Below are positions 29,654-38,849 of a stretch of DNA of 62,299 nucleotides, in pieces. The stretch's first letter is position 1, and every line of letters starts with the position of its first letter. The position numbers were made by a program, and so were the translations under genes. The stretch is from an uncultured Actinomycetes bacterium (GTDB lineage Bacteria > Actinomycetota > CADDZG01 > WHSQ01), in contig CALMBW010000003.1 of assembly GCA_937863385.1 (NCBI GenBank), positions 1-62,299 of the forward strand, given 5' to 3'. The notes under the pieces are model-generated. The model made no database searches and was not told the origin of the DNA. It worked only from the letters and a program-made list of their open reading frames with translations.

Positions 29654-31047
29654 ACCCCCAAAACTAGCGGAACGGACACTCCCACGCGGGCCACAGAGAC
29701 GCTGCTCGCGCGGTTCCCACCACCGCCGAAGACGTTGAAGGGCCCGTCGCCTCCCTCGCCCCCGCTGGTTTCAGGAGGGCAAACACCGGGGGGTGGATCG
29801 GGTTCGTCGCAACCCAAGATCTCGTCTACCGCCTCTTGGGTGTCGCAGTCGGTCCCATCCTGGCAATCATCCGGGTCGCCGTCGCCGCCGCCCGGGTCTC
29901 CACCGCCGTCACCTGGATCTTCGCCGGGGTCGGTGGGAGCCTCGTCACCCGGGTCAGATGGGTTGCCGTTGTCACCGGGGTCTCTGCTCCCAGGGTCGTT
30001 GGCTTCCTGAGCCGCAGCAACGCTAAGGAGCGGCTGCGAGCCCTCGGAGCCGCCGCCGTCTGCCACCCCTGTTGCGAGAACGATGTCGGTGAGTTGTGCC
30101 AACAAGGGCTTGGAACGGGCTTCGAGGATGGTGGCCACAACACCCCATTGCCCGCCTTCATCGTGATACGAGAACGCCTGGCGGAACGATCGGTCGAAGC
30201 TCGCCGAGGTGTTGCGAGCGATGGTGAAACCGATCAGGACGTCCCCCGTCGCGCGCTTCATATAGGGGCGCATCGTCGACACATCGCCGCCGCGCAGTTC
30301 CCGGTAGAACGCGAGCGACGGCCGTCGCCCATCTAGCTGAGCGGTGAGCCCGTCGGCCTTCTGTTGCAGCTGATCGTCGAGATCGATGACCGCTTGGAGC
30401 TCTTCTTGGTCCCAAGAGTCACGCTCTGAGTAAGTGTAAGGAGACGTGCGGACGGGAAGCTCGCCACCTGCGATCGAGGCCTGGAACAGAGGTTCCAACG
30501 TCAACGACTCTTGGCCTGGGCTGGTTAGTTGCGCCTCTCCTTGGTACACGGTCGCGGTCACGAACCCCGGGCCCGTGTCGACTCGGAACGAGGCACTGTT
30601 GGAAAGCGGGGTGAGCTCGGCCTTGTCGATGCTCAGCGTCATCGTGTCACCGTCGGTGATCTCGGCCTTCACTTTGCCCTGGCGCACCTCGAGGCTTTCC
30701 TCGTCGCTCACAATGACTTCGGTGAAAGGTGCCAAGAAAGCGAGGCGCAGCCCGGAAAGGCGCAAGAGGGCAGAAGCACGGTCGACCGTCTTGATCACGT
30801 CCCCAGGTTTGATCGAGGTATCTCCATCCACGGTGATGGTGTCGCCACCGCGCAGGATCACCACATCTCCGACCTGCTCCTGAACCTGCATCTGACCGAT
30901 CTCGTCACTGCCCCAGGAGGGAAGGAACACCAAGCCGGCAGCGACGAGCGCGCCTGTGACCACGACGGCGATACGTTTTAGAAGAACCCCGTCGAGGCTA
31001 TCGGTAGTCAGTCGAGGCCGGTCCTGGACCAGCCTGGTTGAACTCAT
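29632..31047 (-). CDS. FecR-domain membrane protein with Asp/Pro/Gly-rich tail
   Basis: The product is 471 residues. A membrane anchor at about 28-46 (IAVVVTGALVAAGLVFLPS) is followed by a FecR-type beta-domain (about 60-200: VQEQVGDVVILRGGDTITVD, VIKTVDRASALLRLSG, LEVRQGKVKAEI). The middle part is helical. The last 130 residues are low complexity, rich in D-P-G, and end in a hydrophobic stretch. FecR domains are usually extracytoplasmic sensors or scaffolds. With the receiver downstream and the sensor kinase upstream it may form a surface-sensing unit. The far C-terminus is uncertain. Confidence 0.75.
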   Translation of the reverse strand: MSSTRLVQDRPRLTTDSLDGVLLKRIAVVVTGALVAAGLVFLPSWGSDEIGQMQVQEQVGDVVILRGGDTITVDGDTSIKPGDVIKTVDRASALLRLSGLRLAFLAPFTEVIVSDEESLEVRQGKVKAEITDGDTMTLSIDKAELTPLSNSASFRVDTGPGFVTATVYQGEAQLTSPGQESLTLEPLFQASIAGGELPVRTSPYTYSERDSWDQEELQAVIDLDDQLQQKADGLTAQLDGRRPSLAFYRELRGGDVSTMRPYMKRATGDVLIGFTIARNTSASFDRSFRQAFSYHDEGGQWGVVATILEARSKPLLAQLTDIVLATGVADGGGSEGSQPLLSVAAAQEANDPGSRDPGDNGNPSDPGDEAPTDPGEDPGDGGGDPGGGDGDPDDCQDGTDCDTQEAVDEILGCDEPDPPPGVCPPETSGGEGGDGPFNVFGGGGNRASSVSVARVGVSVPLVLGVWLPGSS

Positions 31048-31101
31048 ATCCCATATTTTGTCCGACTCCGCCCCTAGTCGTGAATAGCACGATAGGACTA
31101 G

Positions 31102-33990
31102 TCACCTACTGCTCTCAGGCGCCGCTTCCGCTTCTAGCGAAGGGGTTGCGGCCGTCTCGTCGGCCTCCGGAGATGCCGGAGGCTCGGGGGTGCCGGCAGG
31201 TAGCTCGAGTGTGAACCGCGCCCCTCTGTCGGGTTCGCTCTCTACCCGGATATCCCCATCGTGCGCTTGGGCGATCCGGCGCGCGTAGGCCAGACCGAGA
31301 CCAAGGCCTCCGTAGGACCTCGTTTCGGAGCCATCGAGTTGCTGGAAGTCAGAGAAGACGCGCGGTAGGTCCTCGGGCAAGATCCCGATCCCTTCATCAC
31401 CGATCGTGAGCTCGACGGTCCCGGCAGAGTCTCTGCCGTCGTCGACGACTGTTGCCTCGAGCGTGATGCGACCACCATGGGGCGAGAACTTCACAGCGTT
31501 ATCCAGAAGCTCGTCCAGACTGCGGCGGATCAGTCGTTCGTCGCCCATCACCGGAGCCATGTCCGCGGCAACGTGGGTAACGAACTCGTGTTGGGTCGTC
31601 CTCGCGCGCCATTTCTCAGCCAGTTCCTCGAGCATCTCCTTAGCATCGATCCGGGTACTCTTCGGCGACATGCGTCCGGCTTCCATCGCGGCGAAGTCAA
31701 CGAGAAGCTCGACGATGCGTTCCAGGCGACCGGTCGAGTCCAGGATGCCTCTTACGAACTGCTTGACCTTGTCGGGAGGCACATCCTTGCGCTGAAGTAT
31801 CTCTGCATAGCCCTTGATCGGCGTTAAGGGGGTACGCAGCTCGTGTGAGATGTTGGAAAGGAACTCCGTCTTCATCCGTTCGACCTCACGCTCACGTGTC
31901 ATGTCGCGAAGGACGGCAACCGCACCGGATACCTCTTCGTCTTCGCTGCGCAAGACTGCGCTCGTGATGGCCACGGGAACCGAATCTCCATCACGGTTGT
32001 CCAAGAAGATGCCACCCAATGATCCCTCGGTCAGCTGGTGGATGGGCAGAGGCACGGGCGCTCCTTGTCCATCACGAGCAGAAAGGATCGACGTGATCGG
32101 GCTACCGACCGCTTCCGCCGCGGGAACACCGGTCAGGTGCTCGGCCTCACGGTTGAACGCGAGGACGTTGCCATTTGCGTCGACAGCTACAAGACCGTCG
32201 GCCATCGACTGGATGATCGTCTCGATACGTGAACGCAGGGAATGTTCTTCACGCGCAGCGGCGCGCAGATCGGTAGTCATCTTGAGCAGCGATGCGGTCA
32301 TCTCGTTGAAGGTCTCGCCAAGCTCGCCAACCTCATCGAGACCAGAGACGGGAGCCTGAGCCGACAGGTCCCCTTCCCGCACTCGGGTAGCCGTCGCTGT
32401 CAACTCTTGGATCGGCCTAGTGATCCGGCGGCCTGAGAACCAAGCTAGGACCAGGGCCACGGCCCCTACCAGCATCGCCGCCAAGAACAGCAACCGGTTC
32501 ACCTGGGAGCGGGTCGACGCCACGACGGTCGCCCGCGAAGAGATCACCAGGGTGGCTACGGGCTTTCCGTTCTCCTCTAAGACTGCATAACCGTTGAAGA
32601 AAGACCGGCCATCGAAGGTTGCCTGCGCAGACGACGATCCGGCGACGAAGACTTCTGCGCGTTGCTCCTCGGGGATGGAGATATCGCGCTTGATCGGACC
32701 GATAAAGCTCGATGCGATGACGGCGTCGTTGTCGATCAGCGAGACATCCGCAGACACCTGACTGGCAAGTCCCTGCATCTCGCGGTCATCGATCCAACGT
32801 CCCAAGGTTATCGAGCCCACGCGCTTGGAGTCCAAACGCAATCCTTGTGAAGCGATAGCTGCAACGAACGTGCGCCCGTTCGACATGGTCAATCGCACCG
32901 TGCCTGCTGATGATGAGGTGCGGCCTTCGACCACAGCCAAGTAGACAGGCGAGCCGATCAGAGCAAGACGCTGTTGGTCGGTGAGCTTGGTCTGGATGAA
33001 CTCGGTTCGCCCCCCGTCCTCGCCGCGGCGCGCAACCTCGGGCCCCTCACCGAAGAAGCCCGCATTACCCGACTGCGGATCGGCGATGACGAAGTCGGCG
33101 TTGAACACGTTCCTTTTCGAGATGATCTCCGCAAGGCCGCTCGGGTCGTTCCCCGCACGTAACCGCGGTGCCACGTCTACGAAGCCCGTGATGGATCGTG
33201 CACGATCTGACAGATCACCACTGATCAATGACTCGATGGAGTCCACCGCACCCACCGCCTGCGACTGGACACGATCGAGCTCTTCACCTTCGACGTTGTT
33301 GGAGATAACGCCCGTCAAAGCCGTTGACAGCGTGAGGATGACCGAGATCAGCAAGGCACCGAACGAAGCGACGAATCTGATGCGGATCGAAGTGACGATC
33401 GCGCTCCAGAACCACGCAGCAATAAGAAGGAAGCCGAGTGCCTTCAGGCCGTGGGCGGCATACGCCAACCCCTCGACCGAATCCGTTCCGAACAGGGCAT
33501 CGGGGACCGACGACGTAGCGACATCGGACAGTGCCAAGAGCAGCATGGCCGCGGTCAGCCGGCGATAGCCTCGCATGTCCGCACGCTTGGAGGTCGAGTA
33601 GGCAGCGAGCGCGACAAGCAAGGCGACGCCCGCCGGTGCCAGTAGAAGAGGCTTCTCGGTGTCCAGGCCCAGGAAGGCGGCCGCGCCGGCGGGGCGGACG
33701 GTCCCCACCACTCCGATGAAGATCAGGGCAAGGCCGAGAGCCCGCATCCCAACGACCAGGTCGGCACCGTCGGTTGCACCCGAATCCGCCCCCAGATCGA
33801 ACGACCCTCCATGCAGCACCTGAGCGATCGCTATAGCCCCGAAACCCATGGCCACCGAAAGTCGGTTCGAACGGGGACCGGGGACCAAGGCGGGGCGGCT
33901 GGCCGCGAGCAAAGCCGCCCCCGCGGCTACCAGGAAGCCGAGGAACTCAACGGTGAAATGGAGTGGGACCGCAAGAAAGCTCTCGAACAC
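31102..33990 (-). CDS. Large membrane sensor histidine kinase (HAMP-PAS-HisKA-HATPase)
   Basis: The product is 962 residues from GTG 33990. About seven N-terminal membrane helices (to about 230) are followed by an extracytoplasmic sensor domain of about 270 residues. A membrane helix (LLFLAAMLVGAVALVLAWFSG), a HAMP region (RRITRPIQELTATATRVREG) and a PAS domain (IIQSMADGLVAVDANGNVLA) come next. HisKA has the phospho-His in FLSNISHELRTPLTPIKGY. The ATPase has N (DNAVKFSPHG), G1 (GDEGIGI) and G2 (GGLGLGLAYARRI) boxes. It is a complete kinase. No DNA-binding regulator gene is adjacent, only the receiver at 29300. Confidence 0.95.
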   Translation of the reverse strand: MFESFLAVPLHFTVEFLGFLVAAGAALLAASRPALVPGPRSNRLSVAMGFGAIAIAQVLHGGSFDLGADSGATDGADLVVGMRALGLALIFIGVVGTVRPAGAAAFLGLDTEKPLLLAPAGVALLVALAAYSTSKRADMRGYRRLTAAMLLLALSDVATSSVPDALFGTDSVEGLAYAAHGLKALGFLLIAAWFWSAIVTSIRIRFVASFGALLISVILTLSTALTGVISNNVEGEELDRVQSQAVGAVDSIESLISGDLSDRARSITGFVDVAPRLRAGNDPSGLAEIISKRNVFNADFVIADPQSGNAGFFGEGPEVARRGEDGGRTEFIQTKLTDQQRLALIGSPVYLAVVEGRTSSSAGTVRLTMSNGRTFVAAIASQGLRLDSKRVGSITLGRWIDDREMQGLASQVSADVSLIDNDAVIASSFIGPIKRDISIPEEQRAEVFVAGSSSAQATFDGRSFFNGYAVLEENGKPVATLVISSRATVVASTRSQVNRLLFLAAMLVGAVALVLAWFSGRRITRPIQELTATATRVREGDLSAQAPVSGLDEVGELGETFNEMTASLLKMTTDLRAAAREEHSLRSRIETIIQSMADGLVAVDANGNVLAFNREAEHLTGVPAAEAVGSPITSILSARDGQGAPVPLPIHQLTEGSLGGIFLDNRDGDSVPVAITSAVLRSEDEEVSGAVAVLRDMTREREVERMKTEFLSNISHELRTPLTPIKGYAEILQRKDVPPDKVKQFVRGILDSTGRLERIVELLVDFAAMEAGRMSPKSTRIDAKEMLEELAEKWRARTTQHEFVTHVAADMAPVMGDERLIRRSLDELLDNAVKFSPHGGRITLEATVVDDGRDSAGTVELTIGDEGIGILPEDLPRVFSDFQQLDGSETRSYGGLGLGLAYARRIAQAHDGDIRVESEPDRGARFTLELPAGTPEPPASPEADETAATPSLEAEAAPESSR

Positions 33991-34044
33991 GGCAAATAGT
34001 CTCGCATGCCGGGCGTCGCGAACCCAGAGGCCCTTTCTGAGCCC

Positions 34045-35094
34045 TTACCTGCTGCCCTCCAGATACTCCAAGGCATCGGTGAAGTTCGAGACCCTGACGA
34101 CCTCGATCTCGTCGGCAGCAGCCAGGGCTGCTTCGTAGTTCGCAGCCGGAGCCAAAAACACCTCGGCCCCCTCTTCCTCGGCCCCCGCCACCTTCTGCTG
34201 GACCCCTCCGATCGGCCCGACCCCGCCATCACAAGCGATCGTTCCGGTCCCGGCGATACTGCGCCCACCCGTCAGATCCTCAGGTGTCAGCAAGTCATAG
34301 ATCGCGAGCGAGAACATCAACCCGGCGCTCGGCCCTGCCACCTCACCGGTATCGATGGTGACCTCGGCCTCGGGGTCGAAGGAGTAGTTGATGTCTTCCA
34401 TGAAGATCCCGAGGAAGGGGAGATCGGGGTCCTGCGGGTTCTGAACCGTCTCGATCTGGACGGTCACCTTCTCGCCGTTTCGGCGAACCTGAACCTCAAC
34501 CACGTCACCCGGCTCGTTCTGATCGACGAAGCGCCCAACGTCGCAAGTGGTTTCGACCCGGTTCCCACCCACGCTAAGGATCACATCGTCCTTGCGGAGC
34601 TTGCCATCGGATGGCGACCCATCCGCCGGTCGCACGATGCGCACACCGTCGGCATCTGGCTCGGCGAGTCCCAAGGCGGCGAAGGCCACCTCGATAGCGT
34701 GTTGCTTGGATTCGTCCATCTCGGCCTCTTGCTCGCGCTCAAGCTGATCCAGGCTGGTCCCGCGTGGGATCAAGGAATCTTTGTCGATGACCACTGAGTT
34801 GGGATCGATCAGCGTCATGACGAAATCGACAAGCGAGACCTCGGTGTCGACGGAAACCGTGACCATGTAGAGCTCACCTTCCGACGAGTACGTCTCTGCT
34901 CCCTCGACCTCGACCATCTGTTCAACGCCACGAACGGGGCCGGGCAGATACGCGTAGTACATCGGAAGAGAGATCCGGGTGGAGGCGAAATAGAGCGCGA
35001 CCAGAACCACGAGGGCCGCGAGGCGCTTGGCCCAACGTGAGCGCCGCCGGGGAGGTTCTGCGAGCGGACGCTGCCGCTCGAGTTCAGGATCCAT
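34045..35094 (-). CDS. PDZ and Lon-type (S16) protease, YlbL-like
   Basis: The product is 349 residues. One membrane anchor (about 27-45, LAALVVLVALYFASTRISL) precedes a PDZ domain (about 135-215, with G-D-V-V-E-V-Q-V-R-R-N-G). The S16 protease domain has Ser in GPSAGLMFSLA (about 268) and Lys in G-G-V-Q-Q-K-V-A-G-A (about 309), the catalytic Ser-Lys dyad. No AAA ATPase is attached, as usual for YlbL/SdrC-type anchored proteases of Gram-positive bacteria. It lies downstream of mreB on the same strand. It probably cuts regulatory or envelope proteins at the outer membrane face. Confidence 0.9.
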   Translation of the reverse strand: MDPELERQRPLAEPPRRRSRWAKRLAALVVLVALYFASTRISLPMYYAYLPGPVRGVEQMVEVEGAETYSSEGELYMVTVSVDTEVSLVDFVMTLIDPNSVVIDKDSLIPRGTSLDQLEREQEAEMDESKQHAIEVAFAALGLAEPDADGVRIVRPADGSPSDGKLRKDDVILSVGGNRVETTCDVGRFVDQNEPGDVVEVQVRRNGEKVTVQIETVQNPQDPDLPFLGIFMEDINYSFDPEAEVTIDTGEVAGPSAGLMFSLAIYDLLTPEDLTGGRSIAGTGTIACDGGVGPIGGVQQKVAGAEEEGAEVFLAPAANYEAALAAADEIEVVRVSNFTDALEYLEGSR

Positions 35095-35130
35095 CAGAGA
35101 AGGTTACGTGCGGCCCGTGGCTATCCAGCA

Positions 35131-36135
35131 TCAGCGCCCGGTGTCGAGCAGGACCGACTTGATGCTGTCGAACGCTTCCAGACACCGCCCGGCCCCCATG
35201 ACCACTGCTTCGAGAGGTTGTGGGGTGACGTGAACCGGCACCTCAGCCTCTTGCGAGATCAGCATGTCGAGGCCCTTGAGCATGGCTCCGCCGCCGGTCA
35301 AAGCGATGCCATTGGTAAGCACGTCTTGGACAAGATCGGGAGGCGACTGACCGAGACATTCCACCACAGCCGTGATGATCGCCCGAACTTGCTCGTTGAT
35401 CGCTTCGCGGATCTCCTCGGAAGTGATCAAGACATTCTTCGGCAGACCGGTAGCAAGATCACGACCGCGCAGCTCTGCCTTCTCTTCGTGCGCCAGCGGG
35501 AATGCACTTCCGATGGTCATCTTGATACGTTCGGCGGTGCGTTCACCGATGGCGATCGTGTACTCGCGGCGAACGTAGTTCTGGATGGCAGCATCGAGGT
35601 CGAACCCGCCTACCCTGGTGGCGGTGTTCGTGACGATCCCGCCCATCGAGATGAGGGCGACCTCGCTGGTGCCACCACCGACGTCGACGACCATGTTGCC
35701 CAAGGGCTCATGGATCGGAAGTCCGGCGCCGATCGCGGCGGCCACCGGCTCTTCGATCAGGTGACACGACCGCGCACCGGCGGATAAGGCAGCTTCTTCG
35801 ACCGCACGACGTTCGATCTCGGTCAAGGCACTGGCGACGCTGATCAAAGTGCGTGGGCGAGACATGCGTGAAACACCGGCACGTTGGAGGATCAGTCTGA
35901 GCAATTTCTCGGTGATCTCAAAGTCCGAGATCGCGCCCGAGCGCAGCGGCCGCACGGCAACGATGTAGCCGGGTGTCCGGCCGATCATCTGCCAGGCCTC
36001 TTCACCCATGGCTAGGACCGCGCCGGTTTCCTTGTTCAACGCGAGCACTGTGGGCTCGGCGAACAAGATGCCCTTCTGCTTCTGGTAGACGAGGGTGTTC
36101 GCGGTCCCCAGGTCGATCGCTAGGTCGCGGGCCAT
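35131..36135 (-). CDS. mreB: MreB/Mbl rod-shape-determining actin homologue
   Basis: The product is 334 residues. Phosphate-1 (LAIDLGTANTLVY, about 5-17), phosphate-2 (VVDVGGGTSEVALIS, about 150-164) and adenosine (IALTGGGAMLKGLDM) motifs are intact, as is the A-V-R-P-L-R-S-G-A-I-S-D-F-E segment typical of MreB. It forms membrane-bound filaments that guide cell-wall synthesis. The usual mreC and mreD genes are not next to it; a small membrane protein gene precedes it and the PDZ/Lon protease follows. This isolated form is found in actinobacteria that also have MreB elsewhere. Confidence 0.95.
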   Translation of the reverse strand: MARDLAIDLGTANTLVYQKQKGILFAEPTVLALNKETGAVLAMGEEAWQMIGRTPGYIVAVRPLRSGAISDFEITEKLLRLILQRAGVSRMSRPRTLISVASALTEIERRAVEEAALSAGARSCHLIEEPVAAAIGAGLPIHEPLGNMVVDVGGGTSEVALISMGGIVTNTATRVGGFDLDAAIQNYVRREYTIAIGERTAERIKMTIGSAFPLAHEEKAELRGRDLATGLPKNVLITSEEIREAINEQVRAIITAVVECLGQSPPDLVQDVLTNGIALTGGGAMLKGLDMLISQEAEVPVHVTPQPLEAVVMGAGRCLEAFDSIKSVLLDTGR

Positions 36136-36172
36136 CTAGATCATCCCAACGATGGCTGGAGGTAACGCCGTT

Positions 36173-36454
36173 TCAGGCGACGCGCTGACGAGCACGACGT
36201 CGAGCTTCGATCCGGCGTTTGGCAGCCTCGCGCCGAGCGGGGTCAAGTTGCGTCCTCGGAGCATGCGCGATCGGTGCCGGACGCTGCGAGCGGACGCCCG
36301 GTGGGCGACGGCGGGTTTGGGGGGGCGAGATCTTCTGGAGGCTGTCACGGAAGCCGTCGACAGAATTGAGCCGGGCGTTCTCCCGGTGTTGCTGCAGCCA
36401 GAGCCTTGTGATCCCGGCTGCCGCTACTGCGACCATGATTGCGAGATAGATCAA
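36173..36454 (-). CDS. Small membrane protein upstream of mreB
   Basis: The product is 93 residues from TTG 36454, with GGGAG about 10 bp upstream; an ATG at 36436 is also possible. One membrane helix (IYLAIMVAVAAAGITRLWLQ) is followed by a very basic cytoplasmic tail (A-A-K-R-R-I-E-A-R-R-R-A-R-Q-R). It lies 37 bp before mreB and is likely co-transcribed. Function unknown; the basic tail could contact nucleic acid, membrane or MreB filaments. Confidence 0.5.
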   Translation of the reverse strand: MIYLAIMVAVAAAGITRLWLQQHRENARLNSVDGFRDSLQKISPPQTRRRPPGVRSQRPAPIAHAPRTQLDPARREAAKRRIEARRRARQRVA

Positions 36455-36616
36455 GTCAGATACTCCCTGTGTCTACTGGGGGCGAAGGGCCCTAGAGGAA
36501 AAACAGCTTGTTTCGCTGCTCCCGCTCTGTGTCCTGCAGGAGGTTACCAGAGCCCCGGTCCGGCCCCCTCTAAAGGCTCTCTTTGAAGCACCGGGACGGG
36601 TTGATACGCCGTTCTT

Positions 36617-37681
36617 CTAGGCAGCTCGGCGCCTGAGGCCTTTGAAGACCCCCACGGCAGCGATCCCCGCTACTCCGATCAATCCGGCCCGCTTGAGGTC
36701 GGACGTGTTGACTTTCGCCCGGCCCAAGCGGACCCGGCCACGCGTCACCTCAAGGGTTGCCATCAAAGAGTCATAGCTCGAATGCTCGCACTTGAACCCA
36801 GCTGCTTCGAGACGGTCCGGCGACATGACCCACGGGTACATGACGTAGTGCAGATACCCGGCCGGAGCCTCACCCAGACCCATGGCCCACATGCGGTCGG
36901 CCATCGAGAAGGCCACCGGCTCGGGGATGTCTACCCGCCGGCGTCCGATGATCGAAGAGATCTCGTCATACTCCAGCCAATCGCGGGGGGCCAGGTTGTA
37001 GGCACCGTTCATGTCGGCGGTCACCGAGAAGGCGAGCGCACCTGCGACGTCGTCTTCATGCACGAACTGGAATGGAGGCCTGTGCCCTTGGATCGAGAAC
37101 AGCACCGGTGCCTCGAGTTGATGCGACCACGCGCTGTCGGCATGAGGTCCTAGAACGATCGCAGGTCTGAAAGTGACCACTTTCGTCTCCGGGAACTCAT
37201 CTAGGAACTCCCTAACGACGTATTCGCACTCGAGCTTGTGGGCCGAATAAGAGAAATCAAGGTTGGCTCGCAGCGGAGACTCTTCGGTCAAAGGCACATC
37301 GTTGTCGGGGTGGGCCCCGTATGCGACCGCCGATGAGGTGTAGACGACCTTCGGCACTCCGGCTTTGCCGGCACTCTTGAAGACGTTCTGCGTGCCGTTC
37401 ACATTCACATCACGCATGGACGCCTCGTCTTTGATCGGATCCATCACGAACGCTAGGTGGATCAAGACGTCCACCCCCGATAACCGTGTCCCGAGAGCGG
37501 GATTGCGCACATCGACAGAGTCAAAGATCAACTTGGTGCTGCGAGTGTCACCCGGTGGCTGGATGTCGAATCCAAGGATGCGAGAGACCCGGTCGTCTCT
37601 CTCGAGCAGCTCGATCAACCGGCCTCCGACATAGCCGGATACACCGGTGATCGCGACGGTGAGACCTTGGTCATTACCCAT
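36617..37681 (-). CDS. NAD-dependent epimerase/dehydratase (extended SDR)
   Basis: The product is 354 residues from ATG 37681; the frame is open further upstream but without family sequence. The Rossmann motif is GVSGYVGG (about 11-18), and the catalytic Tyr/Lys are in YSAHKLECE (about 143-151). The L-I-H-L-A-F-V-M-D-P and S-S-A-V-A-Y-G-A segments also fit the extended SDR family. The C-terminal 40 residues are basic and end in hydrophobic and Arg-rich sequence (GVAGIAAVGVFKGLRRRAA), perhaps a membrane tail. A sugar-nucleotide or steroid-like substrate is possible and not determined. Confidence 0.85.
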   Translation of the reverse strand: MGNDQGLTVAITGVSGYVGGRLIELLERDDRVSRILGFDIQPPGDTRSTKLIFDSVDVRNPALGTRLSGVDVLIHLAFVMDPIKDEASMRDVNVNGTQNVFKSAGKAGVPKVVYTSSAVAYGAHPDNDVPLTEESPLRANLDFSYSAHKLECEYVVREFLDEFPETKVVTFRPAIVLGPHADSAWSHQLEAPVLFSIQGHRPPFQFVHEDDVAGALAFSVTADMNGAYNLAPRDWLEYDEISSIIGRRRVDIPEPVAFSMADRMWAMGLGEAPAGYLHYVMYPWVMSPDRLEAAGFKCEHSSYDSLMATLEVTRGRVRLGRAKVNTSDLKRAGLIGVAGIAAVGVFKGLRRRAA

Positions 37682-37703
37682 GCATCGAGCGTAACCTGAG
37701 GTC

Positions 37704-38840
37704 ATGAGCCAAGAGCCATTCGGCGACATCCCTCTGTTCAGAGAGCTCCAACGTCTGCTGACGAGCAACCAAGGACCGTTCAACACCGAGATCGCCCGCC
37801 AGTTCGCCGTGTCGTTGGCTACCCAGGGGATGTCCGAACCTGGCATCGACTCCACCATCAAGACCCGGTATGCGACTTCTGTCGAAAGCGCTTACAGGAT
37901 GCTGAGCGGCTACACCCGCCAGGTGACCGACGAACCCCCCGTTGGGGAGGTCATCAGCAGAACCGCATGGGTAGACAAGACCCTGGACGGCTGGGGATGG
38001 TTGGCCGAAGCCTTCTCCTCCCGATTCAAGGCGATAGCAGAACAGCGCGCCGGTGATGCCGAGGAAGCGCGTTCGATCGAGGCCGCGATCGCCCAGATCA
38101 TGCCACTCATGATGGGCATCCAGGTGGGTTCGTTGATCGGGAATCTCGCCAAGGATGCGATGTATCGCTACGAGCTTCCGATCCCTCGAGCCGGCGACGA
38201 CAAGCTCTTCATCGTGGAATCGAACCTTCGATCGACCGCCGAAGCCTACGACCTTGCACTCGACGATCTGGTGGGATGGGTCGCACTCAGCGACACCGGA
38301 CGACACTTGATCCTCAGTGCCAACCCATGGGTATCTAACTACTTCCGCTCCGCACTCTCCGAACTGATCTCATCCATCGAGATCGACGTGTCGGATCTAG
38401 AGCGCAAGATGATGGACCTGCAGAGCGGAGCATTCGAAGGTCTCTCAGAGGCCCAACCGCCCGGCCTGCCGGTGGTTCAGACGCCACGCCACAGTGCTGC
38501 ATTGGATCGCCTGCGTGCCTTCTTCAGCGTCTTCGAGGGCTATGCGGGACAGGCGTCCTCGGCCGTTGCGTCCGAGATCATCCCCTCCGCCACGCGCATC
38601 GAAGAAGGTCTGGCTCGGCGGGCACTGGCTTCCAGTGAAGGTCAGCAGGCTCTCGAGAGCGTGCTCGGGATATCTCTCGACAGAACGATCACCACCGCAG
38701 GGCTCACCTTCTGCGCAGCAGTCGTGAAGATGAGAGGCATCGCAACGCTCAACCTGGTGTGGGAGGCACCGGACAACCTTCCGACGGTTGCCGAGATCAA
38801 AGATCCCTTCGCATGGATGGAGCGGGTAGCCGACGGTTAA
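37704..38840 (+). CDS. DUF2342/zincin-like protein lacking the HExxH motif
   Basis: The product is 378 residues. The first two thirds follow the DUF2342 (putative zinc metalloprotease, F420-associated) family: helices with I-A-Q-I-M-P-L-M-M-G-I-Q-V-G-S-L-I-G and Y-E-L-P-I-P. Family members have H-E-x-x-H in the helix after the D-L-x-x-W-V-A-L segment. Here that helix reads V-A-L-S-D-T-G-R-H-L-I-L-S-A-N-P-W-V, so the first His and Glu are replaced by Ser and Asp and zinc catalysis is unlikely. It is divergent to the epimerase gene and 9 bp upstream of the LarA-like gene. Confidence 0.75.
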   Translation: MSQEPFGDIPLFRELQRLLTSNQGPFNTEIARQFAVSLATQGMSEPGIDSTIKTRYATSVESAYRMLSGYTRQVTDEPPVGEVISRTAWVDKTLDGWGWLAEAFSSRFKAIAEQRAGDAEEARSIEAAIAQIMPLMMGIQVGSLIGNLAKDAMYRYELPIPRAGDDKLFIVESNLRSTAEAYDLALDDLVGWVALSDTGRHLILSANPWVSNYFRSALSELISSIEIDVSDLERKMMDLQSGAFEGLSEAQPPGLPVVQTPRHSAALDRLRAFFSVFEGYAGQASSAVASEIIPSATRIEEGLARRALASSEGQQALESVLGISLDRTITTAGLTFCAAVVKMRGIATLNLVWEAPDNLPTVAEIKDPFAWMERVADG

Positions 38841-38849
38841 AGTCCGCCG

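Noticed and set aside
29546-30010. Pro/Ser-rich open frame on the plus strand
   Set aside because: It is the antisense of the D-P-G-rich tail of the FecR-like gene; the low complexity comes from that repeat.
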